Assembly: GCF_949987535.1 (NCBI RefSeq)
Contig: NC_080079.1
Location: 52,873,000 to 52,936,999 of the forward strand
Length of the DNA stretch: 64,000 bases
From: Balaenoptera acutorostrata
Taxonomy: Eukaryota > Chordata > Mammalia > Artiodactyla > Balaenopteridae
Direction: 5' to 3'
Part shown: positions 11,721 to 44,849 of the stretch, one piece after another
Layout: each line of letters opens with the position of its first letter
Position numbering within the stretch: the stretch's first letter is position 1
The notes under the pieces: model-generated
Seen by the model: the letters and a program-made list of their open reading frames with translations, nothing else
Told to the model about the DNA's origin: nothing
The model's database searches: none
Program-made: the position numbers and the translations under genes

Positions 11721-12310
11721 AGCGTCTGGTCGTCAGAGAACCAGGAGACTCTGGCTCCTGCCCAGCTCTTGCCAAACTTCGCCAGCTGGACTCTGGGGGA
11801 CAGCTGTTCAGTACAGAGTCCCATGGGTCCTCTGAGGGGCAGTCTCATTGGTTCCTAACTCCCTGGGAGCGTAGATGCTCAAACGCAATCTGTAGGGCTG
11901 CAAAGGTCACAGATGTTGTGGTGTCTGCCCCGCCCTCCCCCACTTGCCTCCTGGTCCACTCTCCTCTCTTCTCCTATCAGAGGGTGGAAACATCCTGGAG
12001 GTAAGGATGAGCAGAAGAAATCCTTTCCTCAGGGTATGATGCTCTAGCATGGGGACCGTCAGCCGTCCTCAAATGCCCTCGTGTACAACTAAGAGTAGCG
12101 CCTGTGTCCTGAGCTTGTATCAGCAGAAACAAAGCTGGTGGCAGGTGCTTTGCATAGATTAACTCTTGTCTACCTCATAGCAGTGCTTTTTTGCATCCTG
12201 TACTGATGAGGAAAGTGAGCCCCAGGGATGCTTGGTGTCTTGTCCCAAGTCACACTTAGGTGGCAGAACCAGGATTCAGACCCAGGGCTGTCAGACTGTA
12301 AAGGGCAATG

Positions 12311-12449
12311 TTTGTTTTTTGTTTTGTTTTTGTTTTCTCGGCCACACCATGCAGCTTGTGGGATCTTAGTTCCCCAGCCAGGTATCGAACCCGTGCCCCC
12401 TGCAGTGGGAGCATGGAGTCCTAACTACTGGACTGCCAGGGAATTCCCG
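12311..12449 (-). mobile_element. Short CHR-type SINE, minus orientation
   Basis: A T/G-rich tail is followed by the reverse-complemented body (CAGCTTGTGGGATCTTAGTT, ATCGAACCCGTGCCCCCTGC) and ends at the reversed head (GACTGCCAGGGAATTCCC). Confidence 0.85.
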
Positions 12450-13376
12450 AGCATGATGTTATTTCATATAATTAGAAAGTCTGAGCTCAACCACAGGAAA
12501 AAAGCACACACTGTTCTACAGACTTCTTGGAGTCACATTGGTTGGTTGTCCATCTATCCTTAGGGCCCAGGAGCGGTAGAGCCCACCCAATCTGTTACCC
12601 CTTCCTCCCAGCTCTTTACCTTGAGGTCTAACATTGTGCCTGTCCTAGTGTGACTGGGCAGGCAGTCCCTTGGCTCACACTGTTCCCTAATGCAGTGGCA
12701 CTTGGCCTGGCCTCACTCCCACTGTCCAGAGGGTCTCCTCCAGTGCCACCATATTTGCTGGTCCCTTGGTGTTAGCCATATCTTCCTCCTGTTTCTCAAT
12801 ATGGCTTGTGCTGGCAACTAGGCACTTTTCCCATGCTTCCCAGTACAAGAGTTGCTCACATGCCCAGTTTCCAAGATTGCCTCTGCTTTGGTTCAAGTTC
12901 CTGGGCTTGTCCTGGAGCCCCCATTCCCCACCCCTGGGCCTTGATACTGGCCTGAGCTTCCAGCCCAGGGGCCTTCATCTCCCAGAGACAGCACTGCTTC
13001 CTGGGCTTTCATGTCTATACCAGGCCTCCCAATTCCTGCCCTCGCTGGGCTGGGCTGGGAGATAATTAATTTTAGCTCCAGATCCCATCCCTCCCCAAGC
13101 AGCCCTGCTGAGGCTTGTCCTGCTCATCCAGGCTCTGATAAGCCACACTCGGGGAGACAAGCCCCACAAACGTGTTGCTGTTACAGATGTATGCGTGGCA
13201 ATTTGGACAAAATTTTGCAGCCTCCCACAGTCGGATCTGGGGGTCGGGAGATTGATCCACCAAAGGAGCCAGGCGGCAGGCTGAGCTTGGCTGTCAGGAC
13301 AATCGGTCTCTACAAGTCAGCTAGCACTGATGTTAAGCAGGCAGCCAGAGGTCAGCTTGGCTTTTGGTTAACAGAT

Positions 13377-13382
13377 TTTATT
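13377..13382 (-). terminator. CDHR1: Candidate CDHR1 polyadenylation signal (AATAAA on minus strand)
   Basis: TTTATT on the + strand is AATAAA in the CDHR1 direction. It lies about 1.74 kb past the stop codon. I saw no canonical hexamer nearer the stop on this strand, so a long 3' UTR is likely. Confidence 0.35.
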
Positions 13383-15121
13383 TACCATTTACAAAAGACG
13401 TTGACTGCATGCAAGTTGTAAGGATGCTGCATTGCCTATGGAGGGCAAACATGATCCAGCACAGTCCTGTCCTGAAACCTGTACCTGTTTGTTCAGTCTG
13501 GGCTCCTGGCTTGTTAGACCACAACCCTTAATACAGCTTGGGTTGTGGACTGCAGAAACCCTGGCAAGGAGCCTGCACACCGGCACATCTGAGTAACACC
13601 TTCAAACACCAACTCAAAAATCAAGAAAACCACATGTGCATGTAATCTGTTTAAATAAAATCACGGACATATTCTAGAGAGGTTATTAGTGAGCGGAGTG
13701 AAACGCAAAGAATTGTTCCGTTTCTCTCTCTGGGCACACATTTAGATTTCCTCTTGGCAGATTTCCTTAAAGTCAGACAGAACTTCTTTGCATTAATAGA
13801 GGCCTGCATGTCGTCTCTGCTGGGGGCCGGGAGCCCTCAAACCAGGTCCCTGCCGCCAAACTGCTATGTGGCCTCTGGCAATCACTCCTCTAGGGAACTC
13901 ATTTTTGTCATCTTGGCAAAACGGAGCCTTGGCTGGATGTGCTGCCCAGCTCTGGTCCTCTCTGACAATGGCTGTCCTGGGCTGCACGGGGGATGTAGTT
14001 GGAGGGGGTGGGGAGGGAGGAGACATGGAAGGGAAGCTATGCCATCACCCAGCTCGGGCTGCGGTGGATCAGTGGCAGCGCCCTCACCCAGCACAGTGCC
14101 CCCTGGGGGTGCTTGGAAGAATAGCTGAGGGGCTCCCAATACTTTGTGGAAGAGCTGCACCCCAGAGAACTGGGCTGCGGAAAAATACTTTACATTTGTG
14201 CTGCTTTGCACTTGGCTAAAGCCCCTGTCGCTACTATTTGTTTTGATCCTCGCCCCAGATCCATGAAGGAGGCAGACTCACTTTCTTCATTTTCCAGATG
14301 AGAAGGAGGATGAGCAGGAAGCTTAAGCAGCTTTCCCAAGGTTATAGCACGTGAGCAGAAGAGCCGGATAAAAATGGAAGTCTCCCCAGATCTCAGCCCT
14401 GCACTGTCTCTTCAAGGACTTCTGGTGGGACAGCTCCTACGGGGACTTGATGCTTTTCCGGATATCTCTAGGGCTACCAGCGTAGCTCCAGCTATTTCTG
14501 GGACCAGGGCAGGCCCATGTGGGCAGAGCAGGGGCCCACAGTCCTCCAGGGGCCCACACCATCCTCCACCTTGCAATGGCTTTTAGGCACAGGCCCACAG
14601 TCAGCGCGAGTGTTCAGTGCACCTTTGCCCTCCCCTGCTGCATTTGGTCTCCTACAGCCTGCAAGGTTCGCTGACCCTCAACCTTAGTCAGCATTGAACC
14701 TCCTTTTTCTGCTCCTGCATTTAGCTGAAGACTTCAGGATCCAGGTTCTAGTCGACCTTGTCACATGTAGCCAGGGCCCTGCTCCTGGACTGAGAAAGCT
14801 GGGGCCCCAGCGGGACCCAAGAGACACTGTGAGGTCTGGGGTTGGTGAGTAGAAGACATACATCTGGCTCCTACTCGACTCCCAGCCTCTGCAGAACAGG
14901 GAGCATTGAAGCTGTGCCGAGGATCTGGGTGATGGGAAAGTATTTGCCAGTTGCATCCATAACCAGAGAAATAAATTCCTTGCCCAAGACACTGTCCAGA
15001 GCCCTGGATATGGGGGTTACACCATTGTACAAAACAGGGGTGACCCTAAGGAGCAGAGCTGGGGAGTATGGCCCAAGCAGCTGGGCAAATGGGTTGGGAG
15101 AGAGGGACCACAGGACACGTT
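13383..15121 (-). other. CDHR1: Probable CDHR1 3' UTR
   Basis: This non-repetitive, moderately GC-rich sequence directly follows the CDHR1 stop and has no recognised exon. A MIR-like piece lies near 14230-14350. The length follows from the polyadenylation candidate at 13377. Confidence 0.35.
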
Positions 15122-35384
<20,263 letters not shown>

Positions 35385-35614
35385 GTCTCCGCGGGCGGGT
35401 CTTGTTGCTCCCCGCAGCCGAGGCCGGGCGCCGGAGCACGGAGCATGCCCTGGGCCAGCGACAAGTGCAGAGCCGGGCGGGGGCGGGGGCGGTGGGGGAC
35501 GGCGGCGGGAGGCGGGCGTGGGGCGGGAGCGCTGAATGGTGCGCAGGGCGCTAAGCGGATGACACGGCTCGGATCGGCGCCGCTGGAGCGCTCCCGCCCG
35601 CAGCGGAACGAGAC

Positions 35615-35621
35615 CAATTAG
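35615..35621 (-). promoter_or_regulatory. CDHR1: Candidate PCE-1/Ret-1 (CAATTAG) and overlapping CCAAT box
   Basis: CAATTAG is the photoreceptor conserved element 1 core known from arrestin and opsin promoters and bound by RAX-type homeodomains. It sits 231 bases before the CDHR1 start. It overlaps CCAAT (35614-35618), so it may simply be a CCAAT box. Confidence 0.35.
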
Positions 35622-36988
35622 TGGGTGCAGAGCTGAGGGGACCCGCTCCCAGCAGCGGGCGGGGGTGGGGGGCGGGAGGGCATTCCTCTGTGCTACCGCG
35701 ACCTCTGCCCCCAGGTCTGGAGCGCAGGAGCCAAGGGGACCCCAGGGCCGCAGGGCACTGGAAAACTGGGACTTTTTCCAGGTCTGCAAATCCTGGTAGG
35801 GCTGGGCTCCACTGGAGTTTTCCCTTCTTATGAACTTCCTCTGTGACTGTCAGGGAGTTTGCCACTCTCTTTGAGACTGACTGTAAAACAGTGGCAGGGA
35901 AAGGGCCCAACCTCAGCGCAGAAGGATTCCTCCCACTAGTCTCTAGGAGAAATGAGGGCGGGGCAGAAAGGGGGTGGGTGGGTTTTGGGAAGGGCATGGC
36001 CTTAAAAATCCAAATAGATTCCAGGGATGTGTCCCTGAAGGCTTTGGGGGTGAGATTTACGGTTGGGAAAGGGGCAGATGGTGAGGGATTATCAGGACCA
36101 CCTCTCTGAGATCTCAACCCATTCCCGTCCTGCCCCCCAGGCCAGGCTAGCTTTCCCAGAGGGTCCGATTACTAGTCTGGTCACTAGTGGGGGTCCACGT
36201 GTGTGCTGGGCAGCAGAGAGGGCCTTCAAGTCTCTAGTAAGGTGGAAGGCAGAGATTGCCAGGCAGTAGGCTAGTCTCCCTCCCCATCTGCGGTGCCCAG
36301 TTGTGACCATGGAGAAGCAGCAGACCCACGCAAGCCTTGCAAGGAAGGGCGAACTCTTTGAAAGCAGATTCAAGCCCCATCATGGGACAGACTTGCTAAC
36401 AGAGCTGGCCAACACAGGTATGGACTGTCCCAGGAGGGGTGAGCTTCCCATCCCTGGAAGACGTTTAGGCAAGCAAGGCGCTGCTATGGGGGCCCTGGGT
36501 GCTGACAGCTGGGAGAAACACTTAAGCTCAGGAGCCTTCCTGGTTGCTGATAAGTTTCCCTGGGCTGGACCTTCACTTTCTTGCTCAGGCACCAGCATCT
36601 GGTTGAAGAAGCAGCCTGTTCTCCTTATATTCACAGGGTGTACAGGGCGGACACTTCAGGCCCGAGCTTGGTCACTCTCAAGGATACCCTTGGGAGGGTG
36701 TGGCCACAGACAGAGAAGACCCCTTTGTGTGCTCCCCAGAGAGGCTGGGGTCCCAACATTTCCTCCTCAACGGCGTTCACAGGAGTAGAGCATCCCCCAT
36801 CCCCCGGGCCAGCCCCCCTCCATCTACTGTCAGCAAGAGTTAGGGATTCAGGCCAAGGAGAAGACGAATGAGCAGTCCCAGAGTGTTTGGCAATTTTCAG
36901 GCCCAATTAACCAGAACCCTTCATGTTGAATCCCCTTGGGCTTGGCCCTTTCACTGAAAAGGTGCACTTTACTTATTTTTTGAAAAGG

Positions 36989-37650
36989 TATAACAGTTAT
37001 TTTTATTTTATTTTATTTATTGAAGTATAGTTGATGTACAATATTACATAAGTTACAGGTGTACAATATAGTGATTCAAAATGTTCAGAGGTTATACTCC
37101 ATTTATAGTTATTATAAAATATTAGCTACTTTCCCTGTCTTGTATAATATATCCTTGTAGCTTATTTCATACCTAATAGTTCGTACCTCTTTTTAAAAAA
37201 ATTTTTTTTAATTTTTTGCCAGTTAGCCCTTTATTTTTTTTTTACTGTTTTTTTTTTAAATTAATTAATTAATTAATTTATTTTTGGCTGTGTTGGGTCT
37301 TCGTTTCTGTGCGAGGGCTTTCTCCAGTTGTGGCAAGTGGGGGCCACTCTTCATCGCGGTGCGCGGGCCTCTCACTATCACGGCCTCTCTTGTTGTGGAG
37401 CACAGGCTCCAGATGTGCAGGCTCAGTAGCTGTGGCTCACGGGCCTAGTTGCTCCGCGGCATGCAGGATCTTCCCAGACCAGGGCTCGAACCCGTGTCCC
37501 CTGCATTAGCAGGCAGATTCTCAACCACTGCGCCACCAGGGAAGCCCCCAGTTTGTACCTCTTAATTCCCTACCCCTACAATGCCCTTCTCCCCTCCCCT
37601 CTCCCCACTGGTAACCACTAGTTTGTTCTCCGTATCTGTGAGTCTGCTGG
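36989..37650 (-). mobile_element. 5'-truncated L1 3' end, interrupted by a SINE
   Basis: The reversed L1 3' UTR (TTATTGAAGTATAGTTGATG, CAGGTGTACAATATAGTGAT) runs to about 37190. After the nested SINE it resumes with GTACCTCTTAATTCCCTACC and GGTAACCACTAGTTTGTTCT to about 37650. Confidence 0.85.
37192..37549 (-). mobile_element. Full-length CHR-type SINE nested in L1
   Basis: A T-rich tail with (ATTA)n leads into the reversed body (GGTCTTCGTTTCTGTGCGAG) and ends at the reversed head GCCACCAGGGAAGCCCC. Flanks AGTTCGTACCTCTT (37178-37191) and AGTTTGTACCTCTT (37550-37563) differ at one base. Confidence 0.92.
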
Positions 37651-37967
37651 AAAGATGCAGTTTAACTTGCACAGACATTCCTGTATCTTTCGTGTTACAA
37701 AATGCTGGGACAAAGCTAAGGCAAGCATTCCCTATGTTCTACACAGAGATGAGGAGACTGCAGCTCTCTGTAGAGCACCCAGTGAGCTGGAGGCACAGAC
37801 AGGGTTTCCTGGGGCAAGTGTCAATGTGCTGAGAAAAGCCAGCTCTCCCTGTGTCCCATCTTCCCATCTCCTCACCAGTGGTTGTGGTGCTTTTGACTTC
37901 TTTCTCCTCAGTTCACTCAGTCAACAGACTTGTACTGGCGAGGGATAGAGAAGGAGTACCCCACATG

Positions 37968-37970
<3 letters not shown>

Positions 37971-38021
<51 letters not shown>
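37971..38021 (+). repeat. (GT)n microsatellite
   Basis: About 25 uninterrupted GT dinucleotides in intergenic DNA, likely polymorphic. Confidence 0.97.
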
Positions 38022-41003
38022 TGTGATTGTCCCTGCTTTCGAAAGGAAGAAGTTAAAGCACAGAAAGGGGTAAGTCACTTGCCCAGGCTCACACAGCCAG
38101 TGAGGGAAAGAGTCTGGATTCACACCCAGTTTGGCCTGGCTGTCAAAATAGTTGAAACTCTTTCCATGGCAGAGGAAGATGACCGTGAAGCTCCTGAAGC
38201 TTCAGTTCCTGAGCCCCTTGCTCACACATCCTTCCAGAGCCCTAATTTTGTATTTGTAGTTTATATTCTTCTGTCCCTCTTCAATTGTACAGGTTCAGAT
38301 CTGCTATAGTGACTAGCGGCCTGGTTTGCCTGGGACTGAGGGGATTTCTAGGGATACAGGACTTTCAATGCTAAAGCCATTAAAGTTTGACTTAAATGGG
38401 AATGAGTTAGTCACTCTAGACGGGCCCCTGTCCTCAAACAAAGCACCTGAGAACCTAGGAAAACAGCAGCTCTTTATGGAGGTTCTCACCATGGACCCAG
38501 ATCTTGACCTTGTGGTGCTGAGGGTCTGGAAACTGCCTGGAGGGCTGTTTCTCATAGCTGGGAAGGAAAGTCCCACCTGCCATGAGACATGGGGCTTGGC
38601 CCTCACTCAAAGACCCTGGGCAGTCTCGGGCACACCTGTCACCTTATCCTCCACATGCCCATCATCCCTGCATGGTGACAAGCTCCCTCTCCCCTGGGCC
38701 TGCTCACCATGGCACCTGCTGTGAAATACCAAATCAGGTCATCTCTAGGTCAGGTTCCGACAGCTCTTCCTCAGGTCGATGTAAAACAGCTGGTCCCGCT
38801 GTTAGTAAGTGGGAATTCAAGGGCCAGCTGCCAGACTGGACATGCATGTGTGTTCTAGCCCCATCTGCCAGCATGTCACCCCAGGCTCTTGTGACCTCTT
38901 TGATCATATCTGATTTGAGTGTGCTAACCCACAGTGCCTTGCCCACATACATGCACACACATTCACACAGCTGCCCGAAAACACACGAGTTCTAGTCCCA
39001 TTTGCAGACCCATTTGTGCACACCCAGCGGATCGCTCACATCTCCTCATTTAAACACGCATGCCCAGGTCACGTGTGCGCACCTGCACTAGGAGAGGTTG
39101 GGCAAGGCGCTCTCTCAGCTCCTTCTGTTGCTGAGCAGCCGATGCCTGCTTTCGGGCTCATGTTCCTAATGACCTTGATCTAGGAGGGGGAAAGGGTTGG
39201 TCTCCAGCACCCTGCTACTGCCCCAGCTGTCTGGGATGAGACCGTCTGGCAGACGAAAGTCTGCCCTGGAACTTGGCATCCTGAACTGTTCTGTTCAGTT
39301 GCCAAGTTCCAACAAAATGACTGCTCATGACAGGGAAGCCGTGGTCCAGGATGGGATTTGGTACGGAGCATGAAGGCATAGGGTCAGGGGATGTACCTTC
39401 TCTGGACACGACTGTGAGGTCCCACCTATCCCAGCCCAGGTGAGGTCCTGAGGACTGTCCTCTACAGGTCTGGGTCAGGTATACCCACCTGGCTGGAATT
39501 TGGGAGTCCCTCCCTACAGCAGTGGGCTCTGCGGGGCTGAGGAGTCCTGGACATTATCTACTCTGAAATGTGGCCACCCTCTGTCCCCTTGCTGTGTCCA
39601 GGCCAGGTGTAAGGTGGCTGCCTCAGTGTCCTTTGACATGGGGATGGCATTCCTCCTCTTATCTGTCTAAGGCCTGACTTGTTCCCCTAACTGAGAGACT
39701 CTGCAGGAATCTGGGGCTGCCACCTATTCCCCCAGTCTCCATCTAGCTGGAACTAGTACCCACTTGCTGGGATTCCTGTGTCTTAATGCTGGCTCTTGGT
39801 CACTGTGGCATTCACACCGGTGGGCAGAAGCTCCAGACCTGGCGTTGCCTATTTTCACCCTATAGCAGTCTCCTTTGCTATCTCAGCCTGCCAGATGGCT
39901 GAGCCAGGGTAGGGGACATTCCCAAGAATGTCTTCTCCTCCAGAGAGTAGTATGCTTCTCTCCCCAGACAGAACTGGTCCTTACTTGGGACCTTGACAGG
40001 GCCCTTAAAAGAATTTAGTGCTGTAATCTGTCTGCTTTGGTGTCTCCCCCAGAGTGCTTTGAATCATTTAGGGGAGAGACCATATTTCATGCATAGGTTG
40101 CTTCAGTATCCACATAGGTCCTGTCCCACAATAGATCCTTGATGAGCAGCTGTTGACTGGCTGAATGATGACTGAATAAATGAATGAATGAAGAGACACC
40201 TGACAGTGTCATAAGTCTTGGTTCCTGGTCCTAGTCAACAACTGACCCTCTTCAGGCCTTTGACATGCTCCCTCCCCCTCCATGCATCCATAAATGGATA
40301 GGCTGAAGTAGCCAAAGGGTATACACTGAAATGCCTGCTGAGCCAGGCAGGATGTGGAGAAGTGTGAAATGGCTGAGGGAAAGGCAATAGGGAGTGGTGG
40401 GAACTACTGCACACGTATAAGCGTCCATATCTATAGCATATTTAAACATTGAGTTGAACAAGCGAAATGGTGGCATTTTGATGTGGAAAAGGACGTTTTC
40501 AGGTCTGACATCTTGTAATTTGATAAATTCCACCCTCTGGTTCATACTTTGCAAATTCTGAGGGGCAGGGCAGTTTGACAGATTAAACAGCAGATGAACC
40601 AAAGACCTCTTCCAGTGATGGAGCTGTTGATAACAAGCCTGCCACCTGCCTCTGGACCTGGCCACATGTTACCAGACTGCTTGTAAACAGGCAAGGTCCA
40701 ACCACCACTTGGGAAACCAGACTAGATACCTAGACACACCCATATCCTAGAAGTTTTATGATGCTTCCACTGCAGGGCAAGTGGCTGTGGAGTCAGTTGG
40801 AGGGAGTCACACGTGGGGTCCTGCGTGAACATTAACCAGCTGGGACTCTAGACAGTGGTTTACCCTGGACAGTTGGCCCAGAGATAAGCTCAGTGATGAG
40901 TCAGCAGAGTGGGTGGGCACACAGGGCTGTAAAATGCATGTGGTTTCCAACAGGAGGTTCTGTGATAGCTGGGGATGGAACTGGTCCCAGAGGACCTAGT
41001 CTT

Positions 41004-41487
41004 TTTTTTTTTTTTTTAATTTTACTTTAATACATACATAATTTTATTGCAAAGATGTGATCAATAAAATGTTTTTCAAACACAAAAAGTATTACATTTG
41101 GATAACATTTTATGGGGAAGTGGAACATAAATATAAGTTATAAAAGAACAGTGTAGAATTACCGAATGTTAAAGAGCTCATTCATGTAACTTTTTTTTGA
41201 ATTTTTGAATTTTATTTTATTTATTTTTTATACAGCAGGTTCTTATTAGTTATCTATTTTATACATATTAGTGTATATATGTCAATCCCAATCTCCCAAT
41301 TCATCACACCACCACCATCCCCACCTGCCACTTTACCCCCTTGGTGTCCGTACGTTTGTTCTCTACATCTGTGTCTCTATTTCTGCCATGCAAACCGGTT
41401 CATCTGTACCATTTTTCTAGGTTCCACATATATGCATTAATATACGATATTTGTTTTTCCCTTTCTGACTTACTTCACTCTGTACCT
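41004..41487 (-). mobile_element. Truncated L1 with 3'-transduced segment
   Basis: Read on the minus strand: an L1 3' UTR (41487 to about 41200), a first A-rich tail (about 41190-41230), about 170 bases of non-L1 sequence containing AATAAA (41043-41048), then a second poly(A) of about 16 bases at the left end. The exact 14-base duplication GAGGACCTAGTCTT flanks the whole unit at 40990-41003 and 41488-41501, so both parts entered in one event. Confidence 0.8.
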
Positions 41488-44051
41488 GAGGACCTAGTCT
41501 TGAACAGGGGTGGAGAGGGGGAGAGTTCTGGATCCGTTTAGTTTGGTGGAAACAGATCTGGGATGACAGTTCGGCTTCTATTTCAGAGCCAGACATTTCT
41601 CATTTCCTCTCCCTAACAGCCCTCTGTGACAGGCAGTCTTGGCCTCATTTTCCAGATGGGGAACCTGAGACTCTGAGAGGTCGTCTGACCTCCCTGATGT
41701 CATACAGTCAGCCATCACCTGAACCCAAGTCTGTCTGGGAAGCCTGTGCTCTGTCAACTGCACTAGGGGTCCCACCAAGTCAGGGAGTGTGGGCCCCTTC
41801 AGTTACCATGGAGACTGCACACTTTCTCTAGTGACACTACTGTAACCTGCCAGTGTGTTTAGATTCTTCAAGGAGTCAATTAAGGCAACAGAAGAATTCC
41901 AGTTTTATAACATAAAGTCACTTCCAGATGTCTGGGTTTTCTTTGTATACTCTTAGGGTCCCTGTGAGCCTTGAATAGCCTTATTCGTAAGACTTTCCCT
42001 GTCAACACAATACCCTTTGAGGGTTAAGTTCTTCCATCAAGTTTAAAAGCCCGTGTCACGAGTTCTGGAGAGGGCATCCCACAGGTGAGCCTGGGAAGGA
42101 GAGTGTTTGGCATTTGGACAGCGTCCGGCTCTGCATGGGCACCTCTGTTTGCTTGGGAATTGGTCTCAGTCTTTCCCTCGCTCCTCAGAGGAAGGACAGA
42201 TGGGGCAGGGTGGGCGGGCAGGTGCAGGGTCCTCAGCTCCTTTCTGTGCCTCCCACCTTTGGCCTGGGCTGCTCTGAGGGCTGGTGTCCCTGGAAGCCCC
42301 TTTGGGTCACTGTCCCTCTGGCCCAAGGCTGGTCTCTCTCTGGCCCTCACCTCCCCCAGGCCAGTGGCTCAGAGCTGCGGGGACTGCATTCTGGCCCCTC
42401 AGAGACAGCGTCCTCCCAAGGGCCAGGTTGTTTCTTCCTTTTATTTGTGTACCTTTAATGACTACCCTAGTGCGCCCTCAAAGATGCCGAGGCTTCTGCG
42501 GTTGTGCTTTCCTGAGGACAAGGAGGGTTCGGTGGCCGGACACATGGCCTTCGAATTGCTCCTCCTGTTGACTCTTGAGCGCACGTGTTTCGTTTCGTGT
42601 GAGTGTTTTCTTTACCTTCTCTTGGGTAGGGTGGGGTGGGGGGGTGGAGCAGAGAGGAGGTGGGTGAGGGATGAGGATCTGGAATGGCCAGCTCCCCCAC
42701 TGCTGGGCGTCGAGGGGTTCACCTTGCAAGAGAGTTCCTGCTGAGAGTCCCACACAGCGCAGGAATGTTCACCGTGGACTTGGCCCCCAGTGCATACAGT
42801 TACCGAGCCTCAAGGCTGCTCCCCTGCTGTTCAGAAGCCCCTGGAATCCCTCCCCTCTGTCCCTTCCCTGCTGTTCTGCCTTTGTTCCAGCTCCTTCCAT
42901 CTCCTCCTGATGGTCCTTCCTACCTGCATTCTCTCCTGCTCACACACAGCTCTGGCTATCCATTGTCCTCAGGATAAGCTCTAAAATCTGAGAACGTTTG
43001 GGCGCTCTCATGGCCCCAGACTGAAAACTCCACTTCCCTTTTGTCCCGCGATTTTGCTGTCCAGTTGCTAGATTCTTCTCAAACGCTCAAGTCTTCACCC
43101 CTGCTTCCCCCTAACACACTCGCACACCCCCATTCTCCCGCTGGAACTCTCCCATAACTCAGTGCAAGCGTCAGCTCTCCTCTTTTCACATCCACTCCTA
43201 TGCCTGGTCCTCTGTTCTTGCCTCACAGGTGTGTGGAGAAGTGATGATTTCTCAGCCCTCAAGGACCGTATTTGCTCACCTCTGAGCCTCAGAACTAGCA
43301 CAGTCTGACCATTACCTACCCCAGGAATGGGTGACTGAGTGAGTGAATGAGCTCACAAATGAAGTTTCTGGAAGGAAGGCAAAGGTCTGTCCTAGAACAA
43401 GGTAGGGACTTTGAGCTTGCCCTAGGACCGTTGTCCCCATTGCCCAGGGCCAGGGAAGCTCTGCCTATCAGCCTCGCACCTGGTGGGCCTGGACTTCTCA
43501 GACGTGCCTGTGGGGTGACATGGGGAGGGCCTTCTCACCTTGCCGGGAGAATCAGATTAGAAGGAATTTACTGAGGGATAAGCCTCTTAGACCTGCGCCA
43601 TCTGTTCCACCTGAGCCTCCTCTCCGCAGTTCTGTGTTCACTTGGGCATAAATACTCCCCTAGGGTCGGGGGCAGGGAAGGCAGGGGCTTCCCGGAACCA
43701 AGCTCCTCTGTGTGCCAGGCCCCTTGTGGGCATTTTACAGCTGTCTACTTGCCAGAGCCTCACGTTAGCCCTCTGAATAGGTCCTGGACTCTCCATCTTA
43801 CAGACAAGGGAACTGACTTGCCCAGGTCACACGAAAATCCTGGGGAGGACCGGGATTTGAGTCCTGGTGTGTCGCACCAAGACCCTTGCTCTTGTCACTA
43901 TTCCTCACTCCCCCCTTTTCCTGGTTAGGGCGTGCTGTGAGGAAGGTGTGGCCTGCAGGAGAGACCTCAGGGTGTGGGCTTCCTCTAGTAGAAAGCTGTG
44001 GCTCAGGCCCTACCACCAATTTTCTCAAGCAACCCTGTGCCATGCATTTTG

Positions 44052-44061
44052 TTTATTTATT
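44052..44061 (-). terminator. GPR15LG: Candidate GPR15LG polyadenylation signal
   Basis: Two overlapping AATAAA hexamers on the minus strand (AATAAATAAA) lie about 790 bases past the GPR15LG stop. This gives a transcript of roughly 1.1 kb, plausible for this gene. Confidence 0.45.
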
Positions 44062-44849
44062 TACAATTTGTTTCTTTGAACGTTCTTTCCAGCAGATTCA
44101 CATCGGGAAGTCAGGAAGGGGTTCCTTCAGGAGCCATGGGACGTGGGGCTTAGGTGTATCTCAGGACAGATGAACCTCTGCGTGGCTGGTTGGCTGCTCT
44201 TGGGCTCCTGTTACCCTGCACCCTGGCAGGCTGGGAAGTCTCCAGATTTGTAGCTGCCACAGGTCACGGTGGAGTCTTTACTATCAGCGTTCAAGGGGCC
44301 AGGTGAAGACTGAGGCCAGGTGGGCTGAACCTGGAACACCATAACTCTGAAGGTTGGTGGCATGATTGAGACCAGGATCTGGAGTTCTGAAACTTTCCCA
44401 GGGCCTTTGCTGCCCGACATGAAGCCCTCCAACGTCCCAGCTCGCTGCCATGAAGGTTGAAAGGGGTTAGTGAAGCCCGTTGATGCCTTCCTTCTATGTT
44501 TTGTCTCGCTGGATTTTATATCTCTGAAGCCAGCATGAGCCCAGAGGGTTTAAGTTACTTGTCCAGGGCCACACAACAAGACAGGCATTCCAGAACTTTG
44601 ACCTTTGAATCCATGTTGTGGTTTTCAGAAGATTCTGGTTCTGGTTTTTCTAAAAGGCAGCATGAGCACAGTGCAACATGGCAGGCAAGAAATGTTGTGT
44701 CTTTAAGAGAGAAGGCTCAGGTTCATGGGCAGAGGCTTTGTCGTCAGCCCCAACTTTGAGGGGAGCATCCTGGGGGAACCTAAGTCTTCTGGGTGCCTAA
44801 GGCACTGAGCATGAGGGTCTCGGCTATATGGAGCCTGTTTTGGGGAGCA

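Larger units (their letters stand above)
7970..13376. other. Convergent interval between LRIT2 and CDHR1
   Basis: No exon was recognised. It contains a MIR-like repeat (about 10090-10330), a minus-strand SINE (11029-11220), a 5'-truncated L1 (11475-11720) and a short minus-strand SINE (12311-12449). The rest looks like unique or very old sequence. Confidence 0.6.
35731..44049. other. Intergenic DNA between CDHR1 and GPR15LG
   Basis: No exon was recognised. Contents are a truncated L1 split by a SINE (36989-37650), a (TG)n tract (37971-38021), an L1 with a 3' transduction (41004-41487) and old MIR-like pieces near 38040-38120, 41620-41760 and 43720-43890. About 42050-42980 is GC-rich unique sequence with ORFs of no recognisable family. 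Confidence 0.6.

Noticed and set aside
42085..42744. 219-residue + strand ORF in the CDHR1-GPR15LG interval
   Set aside because: No domain or family is recognisable, it overlaps equally long ORFs in other frames, and no splice or promoter signals support it.
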